NCBI RefSeq assembly: GCF_015160855.1
Contig: NZ_CP063373.1
Coordinates: forward strand, 4,960,001 to 5,024,000
Origin: Streptomyces ferrugineus
Lineage (GTDB): Bacteria; Actinomycetota; Actinomycetes; Streptomycetales; Streptomycetaceae
Length of the DNA stretch: 64,000 bases
Direction: 5' to 3'
Made by a program: the position numbers and the translations under genes. The notes under the pieces are model-generated. The model was not told the DNA's origin and made no database searches. It saw nothing but the letters and a program-made list of their open reading frames with translations. Positions 10,114 through 18,919 of the stretch are shown here, piece by piece (the stretch's first letter is position 1; each line of letters begins with the position of its first letter).

Positions 10114-10560
10114 TTATCCATCTGAATTCGCCATGAACACTTCACGCTCGGTCGGCGGGCCGGAACGACTCGGGGCGGGGGCCGCAGCCTCCGCCCCGCA
10201 CGTCTGGTCGGATCTCTGCGCCGCCAGCCTCGCCAGCGCCGCGTCGATCCTCGCCAGCGTCTTCTCCTTGCCCAGGATCTCCAGGGGTTCGAAGAGCGGG
10301 AGGCCGACCGTGCGGCCGGTGACGGCGACACGGATCGGGGCCTGGGCCTAGCCGAGCTTGAGGCCGTGGGTCTCGCCGGCGGCCAGGACGGCTTCCTTCA
10401 ACGCCTCAGCCGTGTTCCAGTCCGCCCACTCCAGCTTCTCGCGGGCCGTACGCAGAAGGGCGTCGCTGCCCTCCTTCATCGCCTTGGTCCAGGACGCCTC
10501 GTCCTCGACCGGCTCCGCCAGGAACAGGAAGCCGACATTGTCCGTGATCTCCGACAGCAC
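10114..10560 (-). pseudogene. gltX: glutamyl-tRNA synthetase (GltX) C-terminal fragment
   Basis: The anticodon-binding end of a Streptomyces glutamyl-tRNA synthetase. Family blocks are TDNVGFLFLAEP, WNTAEALKEAV, GETHGLKLG, then [20 protein letters not shown] and a C-terminal [15 protein letters not shown]. The Lys codon between LKLG and AQAP is TAG (10348-10350), and the frame then continues to TAA at 10114. The catalytic N-terminal two thirds are missing. At 10560 the sequence switches abruptly to the phosphotransferase-like fragment. A functional gltX must exist elsewhere, so this is a translocated relic. Confidence 0.85.
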
Positions 10561-10778
10561 ACCGGAGGCCAAGGCGTCGGGGAAGCTGTGGGACGGCGCC
10601 ACGGACGCACAGCACGCCTTCGGCGACCTCGATGGGCACCGGCCCGAGCTCCTGGGCGTGCATGACGCCTTTGACGACGGCACTGCCTACCGGGTGGAGC
10701 TGTCGGCCCGCGTCGACCAGCCGGTCCTGTCCGCCGGCCCGATCCTCCAGCACGACCTCCAACTGCCGGACCCCTGGT
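10561..10778 (+). pseudogene. phosphotransferase-like protein copy 2, N-terminal half
   Basis: Closely similar to copy 1 (KASGKLWDGATDAQHAFGDLDG, DDGTAYRVELSARVDQPVLS, LQHDLQLPDPW). It begins abruptly at the gltX junction and ends exactly where the TGTCCTGTGCC terminal repeat begins at 10779. Joining base 10778 to base 13333 restores the sequence seen in copy 1 (LPDPW-WADLTKALEKV). Confidence 0.8.
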
Positions 10779-10925
10779 TGTCCTGTGCCGACGAACCTTG
10801 ATCGCGTGCCATCGAACTTTGATCGGCATAACCCGGCACGCACTCGTGACAGACAGGACACCTGTTCGCCTGACCTTGTCGTGGCGGCCCTCTCGCGGGG
10901 TGACCGGCGAGGGGGTCGCCTCCAC

Positions 10926-11799
10926 TAAAGCGTGTTGCAGAACGCTGTGATCAGGGCATTTCCCTTGCATGGGTGGGGTGTTGAGGGCTGAGCCGGTCTG
11001 GGTGGAGACGTTCACCGGTCTGCGGGCTGAGCAGTTCGGGCGGCTGCTAAGGGCGGTTCGGGAACGTGGTGGTGAGGGGTGCGGGTGGGGTCGTCCGTGG
11101 CGGCTTCCGCTGGCCGAGCGGGTGCTGCTGGTGGCTGTCTACTACCGCACGAACCTCACGATGCGGCAGCTCGCCCCGCTGTTCGGCATCTCCCCGGCGA
11201 CCGTGTGCCGGGTGATCCAGCGGCTGGGGCCGCTGCTCGCGCTCGAGCCGGTACGTGCCCCGCAGGAGGCAGTCGAGCGGTTGTGGATCGTGGACGGCAC
11301 CCTCATCCCGGTCCGTGACCGAGGTGTGGGTGCCTCCTCGCGTAACTACCGTTTCTCAGCAAACGTGCAGGTCATCGTGGACGCAGACACCCGGCTCGTG
11401 GTGGCCGCGGCCCGTCCGCTGCCGGGCACCACCGCGGACGCGCACGCCTGGCGGCGCTCCGGACTGGCCGAGCACTGCGAAGGCGTGACGGTGCTCGGCG
11501 ACGGCGCTTATCTCAACACCGGCCTGATCGTCCCGCACCGCAAACGCCCCGGACGGCCGCTACTCAAGGGCGAAGAGGAGGACAACGCGGAGCACCGCAA
11601 GGTCCGCGCCCGTGTGGAGCATGTGATCGGACGGATGAAGAATTACAAGATCCTGCGTGACTGCCGGCAGCGCGGCGACGGCCTCCATCACGCCGTTCAG
11701 GCCGTCGCCCGCATGCACAACCTCGCCCTCACCGCGTGACCAGACGCGACAAACGCCCAGTTCAGCCTGCCTGATCACAGCGTTCTGCAACACGCTTTA
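10926..11799 (+). mobile_element. IS5-type insertion sequence A with 30-bp perfect terminal repeats
   Basis: Bases 10926-10955 are the exact reverse complement of 11770-11799 (TAAAGCGTGTTGCAGAACGC and ten more). The 874-bp element encloses one intact transposase. Outside, C and G extend the symmetry to CTA/TAG, consistent with the short palindromic targets of this family. Perfect ends and an intact gene suggest a recent arrival. Confidence 0.9.
10969..11739 (+). CDS. IS5-family transposase (HTH_Tnp_4/DDE_Tnp_4)
   Basis: An intact 256-residue transposase. The N-terminal HTH is LTMRQLAPLFGISPATVCRVIQRLG (about residues 63-87). Catalytic residues are visible in LWIVDGTLIPV, VLGDGAYLN and VRARVEHVIGRMK. 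Length is normal for the one-ORF IS112-like/HARBI-like subgroup in Streptomyces. It fills the 874-bp element and has no partner gene. Confidence 0.93.
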   Translation: MGGVLRAEPVWVETFTGLRAEQFGRLLRAVRERGGEGCGWGRPWRLPLAERVLLVAVYYRTNLTMRQLAPLFGISPATVCRVIQRLGPLLALEPVRAPQEAVERLWIVDGTLIPVRDRGVGASSRNYRFSANVQVIVDADTRLVVAAARPLPGTTADAHAWRRSGLAEHCEGVTVLGDGAYLNTGLIVPHRKRPGRPLLKGEEEDNAEHRKVRARVEHVIGRMKNYKILRDCRQRGDGLHHAVQAVARMHNLALTA

Positions 11800-12714
11800 G
11801 GGTCCGTCTTCAAAGATCGTCAGATGGTGGATCATGGTGGGGTGGTATGTCGTCATGAACTCAGCGATCAGGAGTGGGAGTTACTCGCTCCGCTGATACC
11901 GCGGGCTGCCACAGGGCGGCCGCGTGTGGAAGACCGGCAGGTCGTCAACGGGATGGTCTACAAGATCCGGACGGGGATCTCCTGGCGTGACCTGCCGGAA
12001 CGCTATGGGCCGTGGCAGACGGTGTACACCCGCTTCCGCCGCTACGCTCTGGACGGTGTGTTCACCCGGGCCCTGCAGCAGATCCAGGCCCGGGCTGACG
12101 CGGCCGGTGACATCGACTGGCTGGTGCAGATCGACTCGACCATCGTCCGTGCCCACCAGCACGCTGCCGCTACCGGCCGAAAAGGGGGCAGCACCGGCCG
12201 GACGAACCGGACGATCACGCCCTCGGCCGATCCCGAGGAGGCCTGACCACCAGAATCCACCTGGCCTGCGACGGCCAAGGCCGCCCTCTCGCCGTGCTGG
12301 TGACCCCGGGCCAGCGGCACGACAGCATCTGCGCACGCCCTCTTCTCGAACGGATCCGTGTCCCTCGCCACGGCCTGGGCCGACCGCGCTGTCGGCCCGA
12401 CCATGTCATCGCGGACAAGGCCTACAGCTCCCGCGCCTTCCGCGTCTACCTGCGCAAGCGCGGCATCGCGCACACCATCCCGGAGAAGAACGACCAGCGA
12501 GGGCACCGGCACAATCGCGGTCACCGCGGCGGCAGGCCACCTGGGTTCGACCGGGAGATCTACCGCCAGCGCAACATCATCGAGCGCTGCTTCAACCGGC
12601 TCAAAGGCTTCCGCGGCATCGCCACCAGATACGAGAAGACCGCCACCTCCTACGAAGCGGCGGTCACACTTGCGTCGTTCCTGCTCTGGGCAAGATCCGT
12701 TTGAAGACGGACCC
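11800..12714 (+). mobile_element. IS5-type insertion sequence B with 15-bp perfect terminal repeats
   Basis: GGGTCCGTCTTCAAA at 11800-11814 and its exact reverse complement at 12700-12714 bound a 915-bp element. A TA lies on each side (11798-11799 and 12715-12716), a likely target duplication. Its left end directly abuts the right end of element A, so one inserted at the border of the other. Confidence 0.88.
11824..12704 (+). CDS. IS5-family (IS427-group-like) transposase, two overlapping phases
   Basis: The first phase (11824-12246) carries the DUF4096-type N-terminus LSDQEWELLAPLIP, GRPRVEDRQVVNGMVYKIRTG and the catalytic Asp in IDSTIVRAHQH. The second phase (to 12704), in the -1 frame, carries GLTTRIHLACDG, DHVIADKAYSS and the catalytic Glu in RNIIERCFNRLKGFRGIATR. 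The change of frame near 12,238 is where this IS group normally uses programmed frameshifting, though no classical slippery heptamer is seen. It could therefore be one active frameshifted protein or a broken one. Confidence 0.85.
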
Positions 12715-12799
12715 TAGTGTTGAGTGACGCGCCGTCAGCTGCCGAGCACAGGATGGGTCACGTCATGCAACGCGGGCGGCCTGGCTGAAGTGGGGGTTG

Positions 12800-13183
12800 T
12801 CAGTCGCCCCACGTGATATAGGCCTTGTCCGAGCACTTGTCCGGTCGGTTGTTGATCCGCTCGCAGACCCTGAACCAGTGTGCGGCGCTGATTGCATCGG
12901 TGGCGTCGCCGGAGCCGCAGACGCCGTCGGCCCCTCCCGAGTCCGTCCAGCTGCGCGTGTCGCCTTCTTCGTTCCTGTACTGGAGGTAGACGCCGTGCCC
13001 ATCTGCTTCTTCGTCGCAGATCAGGAATTCGCCGTCGTCGTAGAACTGTCCCCAGTCAGCGCCCTGCTTGGTGACGATGTAGCTTCTGTCAGCAGCCGCA
13101 CCCGGAGCGGCTGAAGCTCCTATGGCCAGCCCCGCGGCCATCGCCGCAGTCGCCGCAGTCCGGATCAGATTCCCGCGTCTCAT
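12800..13183 (-). CDS. small secreted Cys-containing protein
   Basis: A 127-residue protein with a clear signal peptide: MRRGN, hydrophobic TAATAAMAAGLAIGASA, and cleavage after APGAAA. The mature domain is acidic and aromatic (GADWGQFYDDGEFLICDEEADG, VYLQYRNEEGD), with four Cys that could form two disulphides. The family is unrecognised; similar small exported proteins are frequent in Streptomyces. It lies as the only non-transposase gene inside the inverted-repeat element, so it may be cargo. The start is set by the signal peptide. Confidence 0.6.
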   Translation of the reverse strand: MRRGNLIRTAATAAMAAGLAIGASAAPGAAADRSYIVTKQGADWGQFYDDGEFLICDEEADGHGVYLQYRNEEGDTRSWTDSGGADGVCGSGDATDAISAAHWFRVCERINNRPDKCSDKAYITWGD

Positions 13184-13327
13184 TGGTCCCCCTCGCTATT
13201 GCGTCCTGACAGGAGTGGTCAGACTGCCTGACGGCCGTCTACAGCGGAACCTGAAACCTTATAGGAGCCCCCGCGCCACATGCTCGAGCTTCGATGGCAC
13301 GAGCTCAAGGATCGCTGGCACAGGACG

Positions 13328-13762
13328 CTGGTGGGCCGACCTGACGAAGGCCCTGGAGAAAGTGTCGGCAACTGTCACTGACCGTGTCGCCGTACGTCAG
13401 CAGTACATGACCCGGGCCATCCCCGAGTTCGTGGGCATCCCGGCCCAGGCCCTGACCTCCGTGGCCACAGCCCACGCGGACCTGCACTGGGCGAACGTCA
13501 CGTCGCCTCTCCGGGTGCTCGATTGGGAGGGATGGGGGCAAACCCTCAGGGCTTCGATGCCGCCACGCTCTACGCCTACTCGCCGCTCCAGCCGAACATG
13601 GCCGTCCGCCTCCGCGACGCCTTCCCCGTCTGGGGCAGCCCGGCCGGCCTTGCCGCTGAGGCCGCCGTGTGCGCCATGCTCCTGCAGACCGTGGCCCGCG
13701 GCGACAACCTCACCCTCGAGGACCCGCTCCGGAACTGGTCCGAGGAACTCCGCCGCCGTTGA
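13328..13762 (+). pseudogene. phosphotransferase-like protein copy 2, C-terminal half
   Basis: Resumes immediately after the inserted element with WADLTKALEKV, then the catalytic loop HADLHWAN and DWEGWG. One further frame change near 13,540 is needed to reach GFDAATLYAYS, SPAGLAAEAAVCAMLLQ and the end SEELRRR-stop at 13762. Besides the insertion it thus carries at least one indel. Compared with copy 1, the catalytic loop has HADLHW instead of HSDVHW. Confidence 0.78.
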
Positions 13763-13848
13763 CCAGGCATGTCCCTGCACTGCGTCGTCTGCAGGGACCT
13801 GTTGTTCGTGCGTCCGGGGATCATCCGTGCCGGTCGACCCGGCCCGAC

Positions 13849-14566
13849 TCAGGCGGCCATGCCGCCCAGGGCCACCTCTGCGATGGGCTCCCAGGTGATG
13901 TGCAGCCGGTCATGCTGCTGTGCGACCAGGTGCAGCCGCTCTGCTCGCAGGGTCACCGGCTGGCCGGGATGGTCGGAGAGCCAGACCTTCATATCGCGGC
14001 GGTCGGCACGCTGCGGGCCGGCGATCCCATAGGCGCCGGTCATGTGCGGGTAGTAGGCGGCGGGGATGAGAGGGAAAACGACCGCCGGCGACCTCGGCGT
14101 CGACGCGGGTGGTTATCTCCCACAGCCGACGCGCCGAAGCACCTGGGCGGGCGAGGAACTCCACGGCCACGGTGCCGATCGAGGGCCGGTCGACGACCAG
14201 GTCGAAGGGGGCGATGCCCGCGCACTTCGGATCGGAGGGCGACTTCTGTAGCCGCCTCAAGCCCAGACCGTAGCCGTTCTGGGTAGCCTGACTCTCTGCC
14301 AGCAGGCCGTAGGGGCTCACGGCCGCTTCTCGCTCAACATCGCCGACAGGCACCACGAGGTAGTCGAAGCCTCGACGTGCCATGCACTTCTGCACCTCTT
14401 GCTCTTCCGCGCGGTGCAACACAGCGGACTCGGCTGCCGTGAAGTGGAGCACGCCGTTCAAGGGCCGGGGGTCGGGCCGATTCTCCGCCGTGGCCTCACG
14501 GCCGGATGCCGTGGAGCACCCGGCCGCGAGAAGGGCTGCAGCGGCCAGCCACAGCATTCTGTGCAT
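13849..14566 (-). pseudogene. lipoprotein, frameshift in a T-run
   Basis: Begins at ATG 14566 with a lipobox signal peptide, LAAAALLAAGC, where Cys is the lipidation site. The exported domain has RAEEQEVQKCMARRGFDYLVV and later FDLVVDRPSIGT. Near 14,075 a run of four T (four A on the plus strand) shifts the frame; removing one T joins GRFP to LIPAAYYPHMTGAYG and the natural end EVALGGMAA-stop at 13849. The family is an uncharacterised Streptomyces lipoprotein. It starts four bases after the preceding gene, so the two are probably one operon. Confidence 0.65.
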
Positions 14567-14570
14567 GGGG

Positions 14571-14948
14571 TCAGCAGACCCAGTAGTTGGATGCGATGTC
14601 GTCCGCCCAGGCGCCGCCCGACTCCCGATCGAGGTCGTGTATGGCGTACCCGCGTTTGAGGAGACCGACGGTGCCACCGTAGTTCTGTTGGTTGTAGATA
14701 TGGACATCGCAGGAGTTGCCGTTGTTGTAGACCGATTCAGCGTTGTTGAACTTGTCGTACTGCTCCAGGTTGGTGTTGTTCCCGAACACCTGGCCGGGTG
14801 TCCCCACGCCGCTGTCGTAGAGGTACGCACACAGCGCGCCGGAATCGCACTGGCTATACGACGCACTTGCCGACGTGGCCGTGGCGGCGACGCCCAGCCC
14901 CGCGAGAACGGCGGCGCCGAAGGCTGCGGCGATCCTGGTTCTGATCAT
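14571..14948 (-). CDS. secreted peptidase-inhibitor-I36-like protein
   Basis: A 125-residue exported protein. The ATG at 14948 has GGGGAGG just upstream and opens a signal peptide (AAAFGAAVLAGLGVAATATSASA). The mature part resembles the I36/SMPI and gamma-crystallin-like fold: CDSGALCAYLYDSG, NNTNLEQYDKFNNAESVYNNG, CDVHIYNQQNYGG and a terminal NYWVC. Members are often metalloprotease inhibitors or surface proteins; activity here is inferred. The downstream lipoprotein gene follows after four bases. Confidence 0.7.
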   Translation of the reverse strand: MIRTRIAAAFGAAVLAGLGVAATATSASASYSQCDSGALCAYLYDSGVGTPGQVFGNNTNLEQYDKFNNAESVYNNGNSCDVHIYNQQNYGGTVGLLKRGYAIHDLDRESGGAWADDIASNYWVC

Positions 14949-15073
14949 GTGAGGTCCTCCCCTGGTGGACGCCGCCTTCACTGGCGGCTCAGGTTTCACC
15001 CTGGCGGCGGAGACGGGGTTGGGGTACCTGAAAGGTTCGAGGTACCCCGTGGCGGCTCGGGCGTGGGCACGGT

Positions 15074-15334
15074 GTGCGGATCAGCTCGCTTAAGTTCAGA
15101 GAATGCACCGACCACGACCACCCGGGCCCGACGCCGGGACGCAGCTACGCCGAACTGGTGGGCGGGCCGCTGGACGGATTGCTGCTCGACATCACCGGCT
15201 GGAGGCCGGAGGAGATCGACGACGGTGTCTCCCTCCTCACCGAGCTCGGGCAGTTCGGGCCCGGGGGCCGGGCGCTGTACGACCCGCGCCCCGGCGACCC
15301 GACCCGCTGGGACTGGGGCGGCGACAGCCCCTGA
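15074..15334 (+). CDS. small conserved hypothetical protein
   Basis: An 86-residue cytosolic protein with the block YAELVGGPLDGLLLDITGW, then GGRALYDPRPGDPTRWDW. I recognise this as a short Streptomyces conserved hypothetical, but no function is known. The GTG at 15074 is the longest option; there is no clear ribosome site, and the true start may lie nearer the conserved block. Confidence 0.5.
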   Translation: MRISSLKFRECTDHDHPGPTPGRSYAELVGGPLDGLLLDITGWRPEEIDDGVSLLTELGQFGPGGRALYDPRPGDPTRWDWGGDSP

Positions 15335-15378
15335 TCACCCACAACTGACAGCCCGGTGTCCTTTGGGGGGAGATGCGG

Positions 15379-15798
15379 TTACGCGGCCGTCGTATAGCCC
15401 GCAGAGGTGCCAGCGCTTCCGAGGCGGAATTCCTCCACGACGTCCCAGGTGTAGTAGCCGGCCACCGAGTCCTGGTACTCGTTGACGAGCGCGATCCGGT
15501 CGATGGTGAGGGTGACCCGGTCCGGCCGCAGCGCACGCAACTCACGGTTGAGGCGCCGGTCGTCGAAGTCGTCCAGCGCGTAGGCGAGGGTGCTGTGTCC
15601 CCAAAACCTCGGCTCGGGCGGGCGCAGGGTGATGCCGGGCACGCTTTCGGCAGCGGCGCGGGCACGGGCGTTGAGCGCGGCCAGCCCGTCCTCGGGATAC
15701 ACGGCAGCGGTTATGGCGGTGACGCCGGGCCACACCGGTCCCAGCTGGACCTCACACGGCCCAACCGCCGACAGCTCGGTGCGGGCGGCACGGCGCAG
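15379..15798 (-). pseudogene. 2'-5' RNA ligase-like protein, N-terminally truncated
   Basis: The C-terminal part of a 2H phosphoesterase (2'-5' RNA ligase family). The second histidine motif is WGHSTLAYALDD, followed by LRPDRVTLTIDRIALVNEYQD and TWDVVEEFRLG. Upstream in frame, PCEVQLGPVWPGVTAITAAVYP belongs to the protein, but coding similarity stops near 15,798, exactly where the transposition module begins. The first H-x-T motif is therefore gone. Confidence 0.65.
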
Positions 15799-16836
15799 GA
15801 TGCTCCAGGCTCAGGAACAGGGGGTGTTGGAGGAGTGGGATGCGCGGTGCGTGCCGTCGATTCCGACGCTGCACCGCGTGATCAAGCGGGACCTGGGGGC
15901 GGGCCGGGTACTGGAGGTGGCCCGCCCGGCAGGAGCCCGTGCTGGGGTGGAGCCGAGTCCGTATGACCGGGCGCTGGCGGAGTTGGGGCTCACAGACGGG
16001 GTGGGCGGACCGCTGGTGGTTGAGGAGCCGGCCGGCGATACGTCTGCGGCGCAGGGCCGGCCAGATGCCGCAGACGCCGCGGGTGCGGGGCGCGGGCCAG
16101 TGGTGTGCGGTTGTACGTGCCGAGGGCGCGGCTGGTGTCGACGCAGCAGGTGGCCGGGGTGGTGGAGGCGGTAGGGCATACGGTCGCGGCCCGCGGGATG
16201 TGCTGTGTGTTCCGGGATCCGGGCTTTGGCAAGTCGGTCGCGGTGGAGCAGGCGGTGCGGCTTCTGCCGGGCCGGGTGCCGGTGTGGCGGGCGGTGGCCG
16301 GGGTGGCGCCCGGGCTGCCGCAGCTGCGGGCTGTGCTGTGTGAGGCGCTCGGGTTGCCGTTGGGGGCGCTGACGCACCGGGCTGGGCCGGCCGGTCATGC
16401 GCTGGCGGGGGCGTTGGCGGAGCCGGGGGTGCTGGTGGTCGATGACGCCCAGCGGCTGACGCCGTCGTTGCTGGATTATCTGCGGCAGTTGTGGGATGCG
16501 CCGGGCTGTGCGGCGGCGCTGGTGCTGTGTGGGGCGGGAAGCGAACGTGCGGTGGCGCGGGCGTCGGCGTTGCGTTCGCGGGTGCTGACCTGGCATCAGG
16601 TCGGACGGCTCGAGCCGTCGCAACTGCAGCAGACGCTGAGCCTGTTTCATCCGGTGTGGGCGCAGGCTGACCCGGAGGACATGGCGCGGGTGGATGAGCA
16701 GATGGCGCGCGGCAATTTCCGTACCTGGGCGAAGATCACGTCGCATGTGTACGCGGCCTGCGAGCGCGACTCCGCGCGGCAGGTGGAGCGGGAACTCATT
16801 GAGGAGGCCTGCGCGCGTCTTGGCCCTTACCCGTGA
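15799..16836 (+). pseudogene. HTH-AAA+ transposition ATPase (TniB/MuB-like), copy 1
   Basis: The C-terminal AAA+ domain (16105-16836) has Walker A DPGFGKS, Walker B VLVVDDAQRL, sensor-like ALVLCGAGSERA, and ends LIEEACARLGPYP. Before it, in another frame, stands a remnant of the HTH/linker region (VPSIPTLHRVIKRDLGAGR, ALAELGLTD) that aligns with the same region in copy 2. The gene has lost its N-terminus at 15.8 kb and has a frameshift between 16,020 and 16,100. Such ATPases choose targets and activate a DDE transposase. Confidence 0.65.
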
Positions 16837-16953
16837 CTCCGGCTGCACGGAGCGCTCGTGGACGGGGCCTGCTCCTGTTGGTGACGAGGTGACGAGGCCG
16901 GGGTGGAAGAAGACGCGCCCCACGCAAGCGGATGAGGACGAAGGGGGCATGGG

Positions 16954-18730
16954 GTGGACGGGCAGCTGCTGGCGCCGCCGGGGGATCCTGCCGGTGTGCT
17001 GGGCAAGGAGTCGTTGAGGGCGTTGCGGGCGCCAGCGGTGCGACGGCTGCTGGCGCTGCGCGGCGAGCGGCGGTTGTCGCGGGAGCATGTGCGGCTGGCC
17101 GGGGAGTGTTTGGGGGTGTCGGAGCGGACAGTGTGGCGGTGGCTGGCGGAGGCTTCCCGCTCGCCGCGGGCTGCGCTGCGTCCCGGTGAGCGTGGCGGTG
17201 GCCGGTTCGAGATCACGGGGGAGATCCGGGTGCTGCTGGCGTACTGGCACGGCAACGCCTCCGCGTGCACCGCCAGTTGGTGGCCCGGGCCGAGAACAGC
17301 AGCCATGACGGGCCGGCAACACCACCTGGATCCGCGGCTCCTCCTGGGGGCGCGCCGCCGGCGGTGGTGCCATTGCTGGAGCCGGTGCCGTCGCTGTCGA
17401 CGTTCTTGCGTGCGGTGCGCCGTGATCTCACCGCGGGGGAGCGGGCCGGTCTTGCCGCAGGGGCGGGCGCGGCCCGCGCGCACGACGTCTTCGCCAAAGG
17501 GCGCTTGCCTGGCGCAATCACGTGTGGGAGGCCGACCATGTGCAGGCGCCGCTGCTGGTGGATGCCGACGCCGACCTGGTGCGCCCGTGGGTGACCTGGT
17601 TCGTCGACACCGCCACCAAAGTCATCACCGGCACCGCCGTCACCCCCGGTACTCCGTCCCGCGCCTCGGTGCTGGCCGCGCTGCGCGCCGCCGTGCTGCG
17701 GGAAGACCCGTATGGGCCGGCGGGATGGACCCCGGTGCAGGTGCGGGTGGACCGGGGAAAAGACTTCCTGTCGGCCACCGTGACCGCGGCGTTCGGCACG
17801 ATGGGCGTGACGGTGAAGGACCTTCCCGCCTACAGCCCTCATCTCAAGGGCACGGTGGAAAACCTCAACCGGGCCGTTGACCGGATGCTGTTCGCGGCCC
17901 TGCCCGGTTACACCCTCACCCCCGCCCAGCTCCGTACCAGCCGGCGACGTAAAGGCACAGGGCCCAGGCCGGAGACGTCCGGTGCCCTGTCGTTTGAGGA
18001 CTTCACCGCGGAGGTGCTGGCCTGGACGTGCTGGTGGAACACCGAGCACCGGCCCCGGGCACTGTCCGGCCGTACGCCGCTCGAGGCGTGGCAGGCCGAT
18101 CCGACCCCTGTCACGGACGTTCCCGCCGCCGATCTGTGGACGTTCACGCTGGAGGAAGACGGCCGGACGCGGAAGCTGTCGAGCCATGGTGTGCGGTGGC
18201 GCGGGCGCACCTACATCGCGCCCTGGATGACCGGCCAGGCCGGCCGTACCGTCACCGTGCGCTACATGCCGCACCACGACCACGAGATCGACGTCTGCGA
18301 CGCCCAGGGCGCGTATCTCGGGCCCGCGCACCTCGCGGACGCGGCCACTCCCGAACAACTGGCGGCCGTGCGCACGGCCCGTGCGCAGCGGGCCCGACGC
18401 CTGCGCGCGGAGGTGAAGGCCGCCGAGACGCTGCGCCGACAACGGTTCGCCCCCGCCACCACAGCCGGACCGGCCCAGCGGCTGGGAGCGCTCACCTCCG
18501 TCCAGGCCGAGCACGAACTGGCCGCCGCCGAGCACATCGACGCCTCGAAGCTGGCCCTGCCGGACCTCATCCCGCACGCCGCACCCCCGGCCGACTGGCG
18601 CACCCCGCCCTCCCTCACCCCCCGGACCACACCCAGCCAGCCCCGGCCCTGTGCGAACCCGCCCCCGACAACACGTCCCCTCGGGTGCTGGCTCATGACG
18701 CACGCGACGACGGAGACGCCTTGTGTGTGA
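16954..18730 (+). pseudogene. Mu/TniA-type DDE transposase, two frameshifts
   Basis: The N-terminal HTH is SREHVRLAGECLGVSERTVW. A helical region (VPSLSTFLRAVRRDL) follows, then an integrase core with Asp in HVWEADHVQAPLLVDADAD, Asp in VQVRVDRGKDF and Glu in LKGTVENLNR, and a Mu-type C-terminal barrel plus a basic helix-rich tail. Three frames are needed, with changes near 17,262 (YWHGNAS to HRQLVARAE) and 17,497 (ARAHDVFAK to WRNHVWEADHV). Each is one base, so this is recent decay or sequencing indels. The core half (17522-18730) is continuous. Confidence 0.75.
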
Positions 18731-18919
18731 CCTTGCGGCTTGGGGTCGGTAGTGGTGAGAGTCGGTGGTGCTGGTCTGGTGGTGTGCTGTGTCGGCGCTG
18801 GTCAGTGGGGTGTTGGGGCGGGATCGGCACTGTCATGAGGCGAGAGCCTGATGGGCGGGGTCGCTGTCGTGAGGCTTTATCTGATGGTGGGTGATGCTGT
18901 CTCAGGTTCGTGAGTTCTG

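Larger units (their letters stand above)
10779..13327. mobile_element. IS21-like inverted-repeat element with 5-bp target duplication
   Basis: The two ends are inverted repeats. Bases 10779-10824 and the reverse complement of 13282-13327 agree at about 37 of 46 positions, including TGTCCTGTGCC-type termini and a second block GTGCCATCGAA. The left end repeats a CGAACYTTGATCG motif twice, as IS21-family ends do. The pentamer CTGGT flanks both sides (10774-10778 and 13328-13332), and its insertion splits phosphotransferase copy 2. No istA/istB genes remain. The interior holds a secreted-protein gene plus two nested IS5-type elements. The family assignment is inference; the repeats and duplication are directly visible. 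Confidence 0.8.

Noticed and set aside
3223..10350. Amber recoding as the explanation for the TAG-interrupted genes
   Set aside because: Normal genes in the window end in TAG, no suppressor tRNA is visible, and the HAD and gltX genes are truncated as well, so ordinary decay is simpler.
15811..17373. 520-codon minus-strand frame across the transposition module
   Set aside because: Arg/Pro/His-rich shadow of the ATPase and transposase on the plus strand.
16105..18730. CRISPR-associated transposon (Tn7-like with Cas genes)
   Set aside because: Only TniA- and TniB-like parts are present; no TniQ, Cas effector or repeat array was found nearby.
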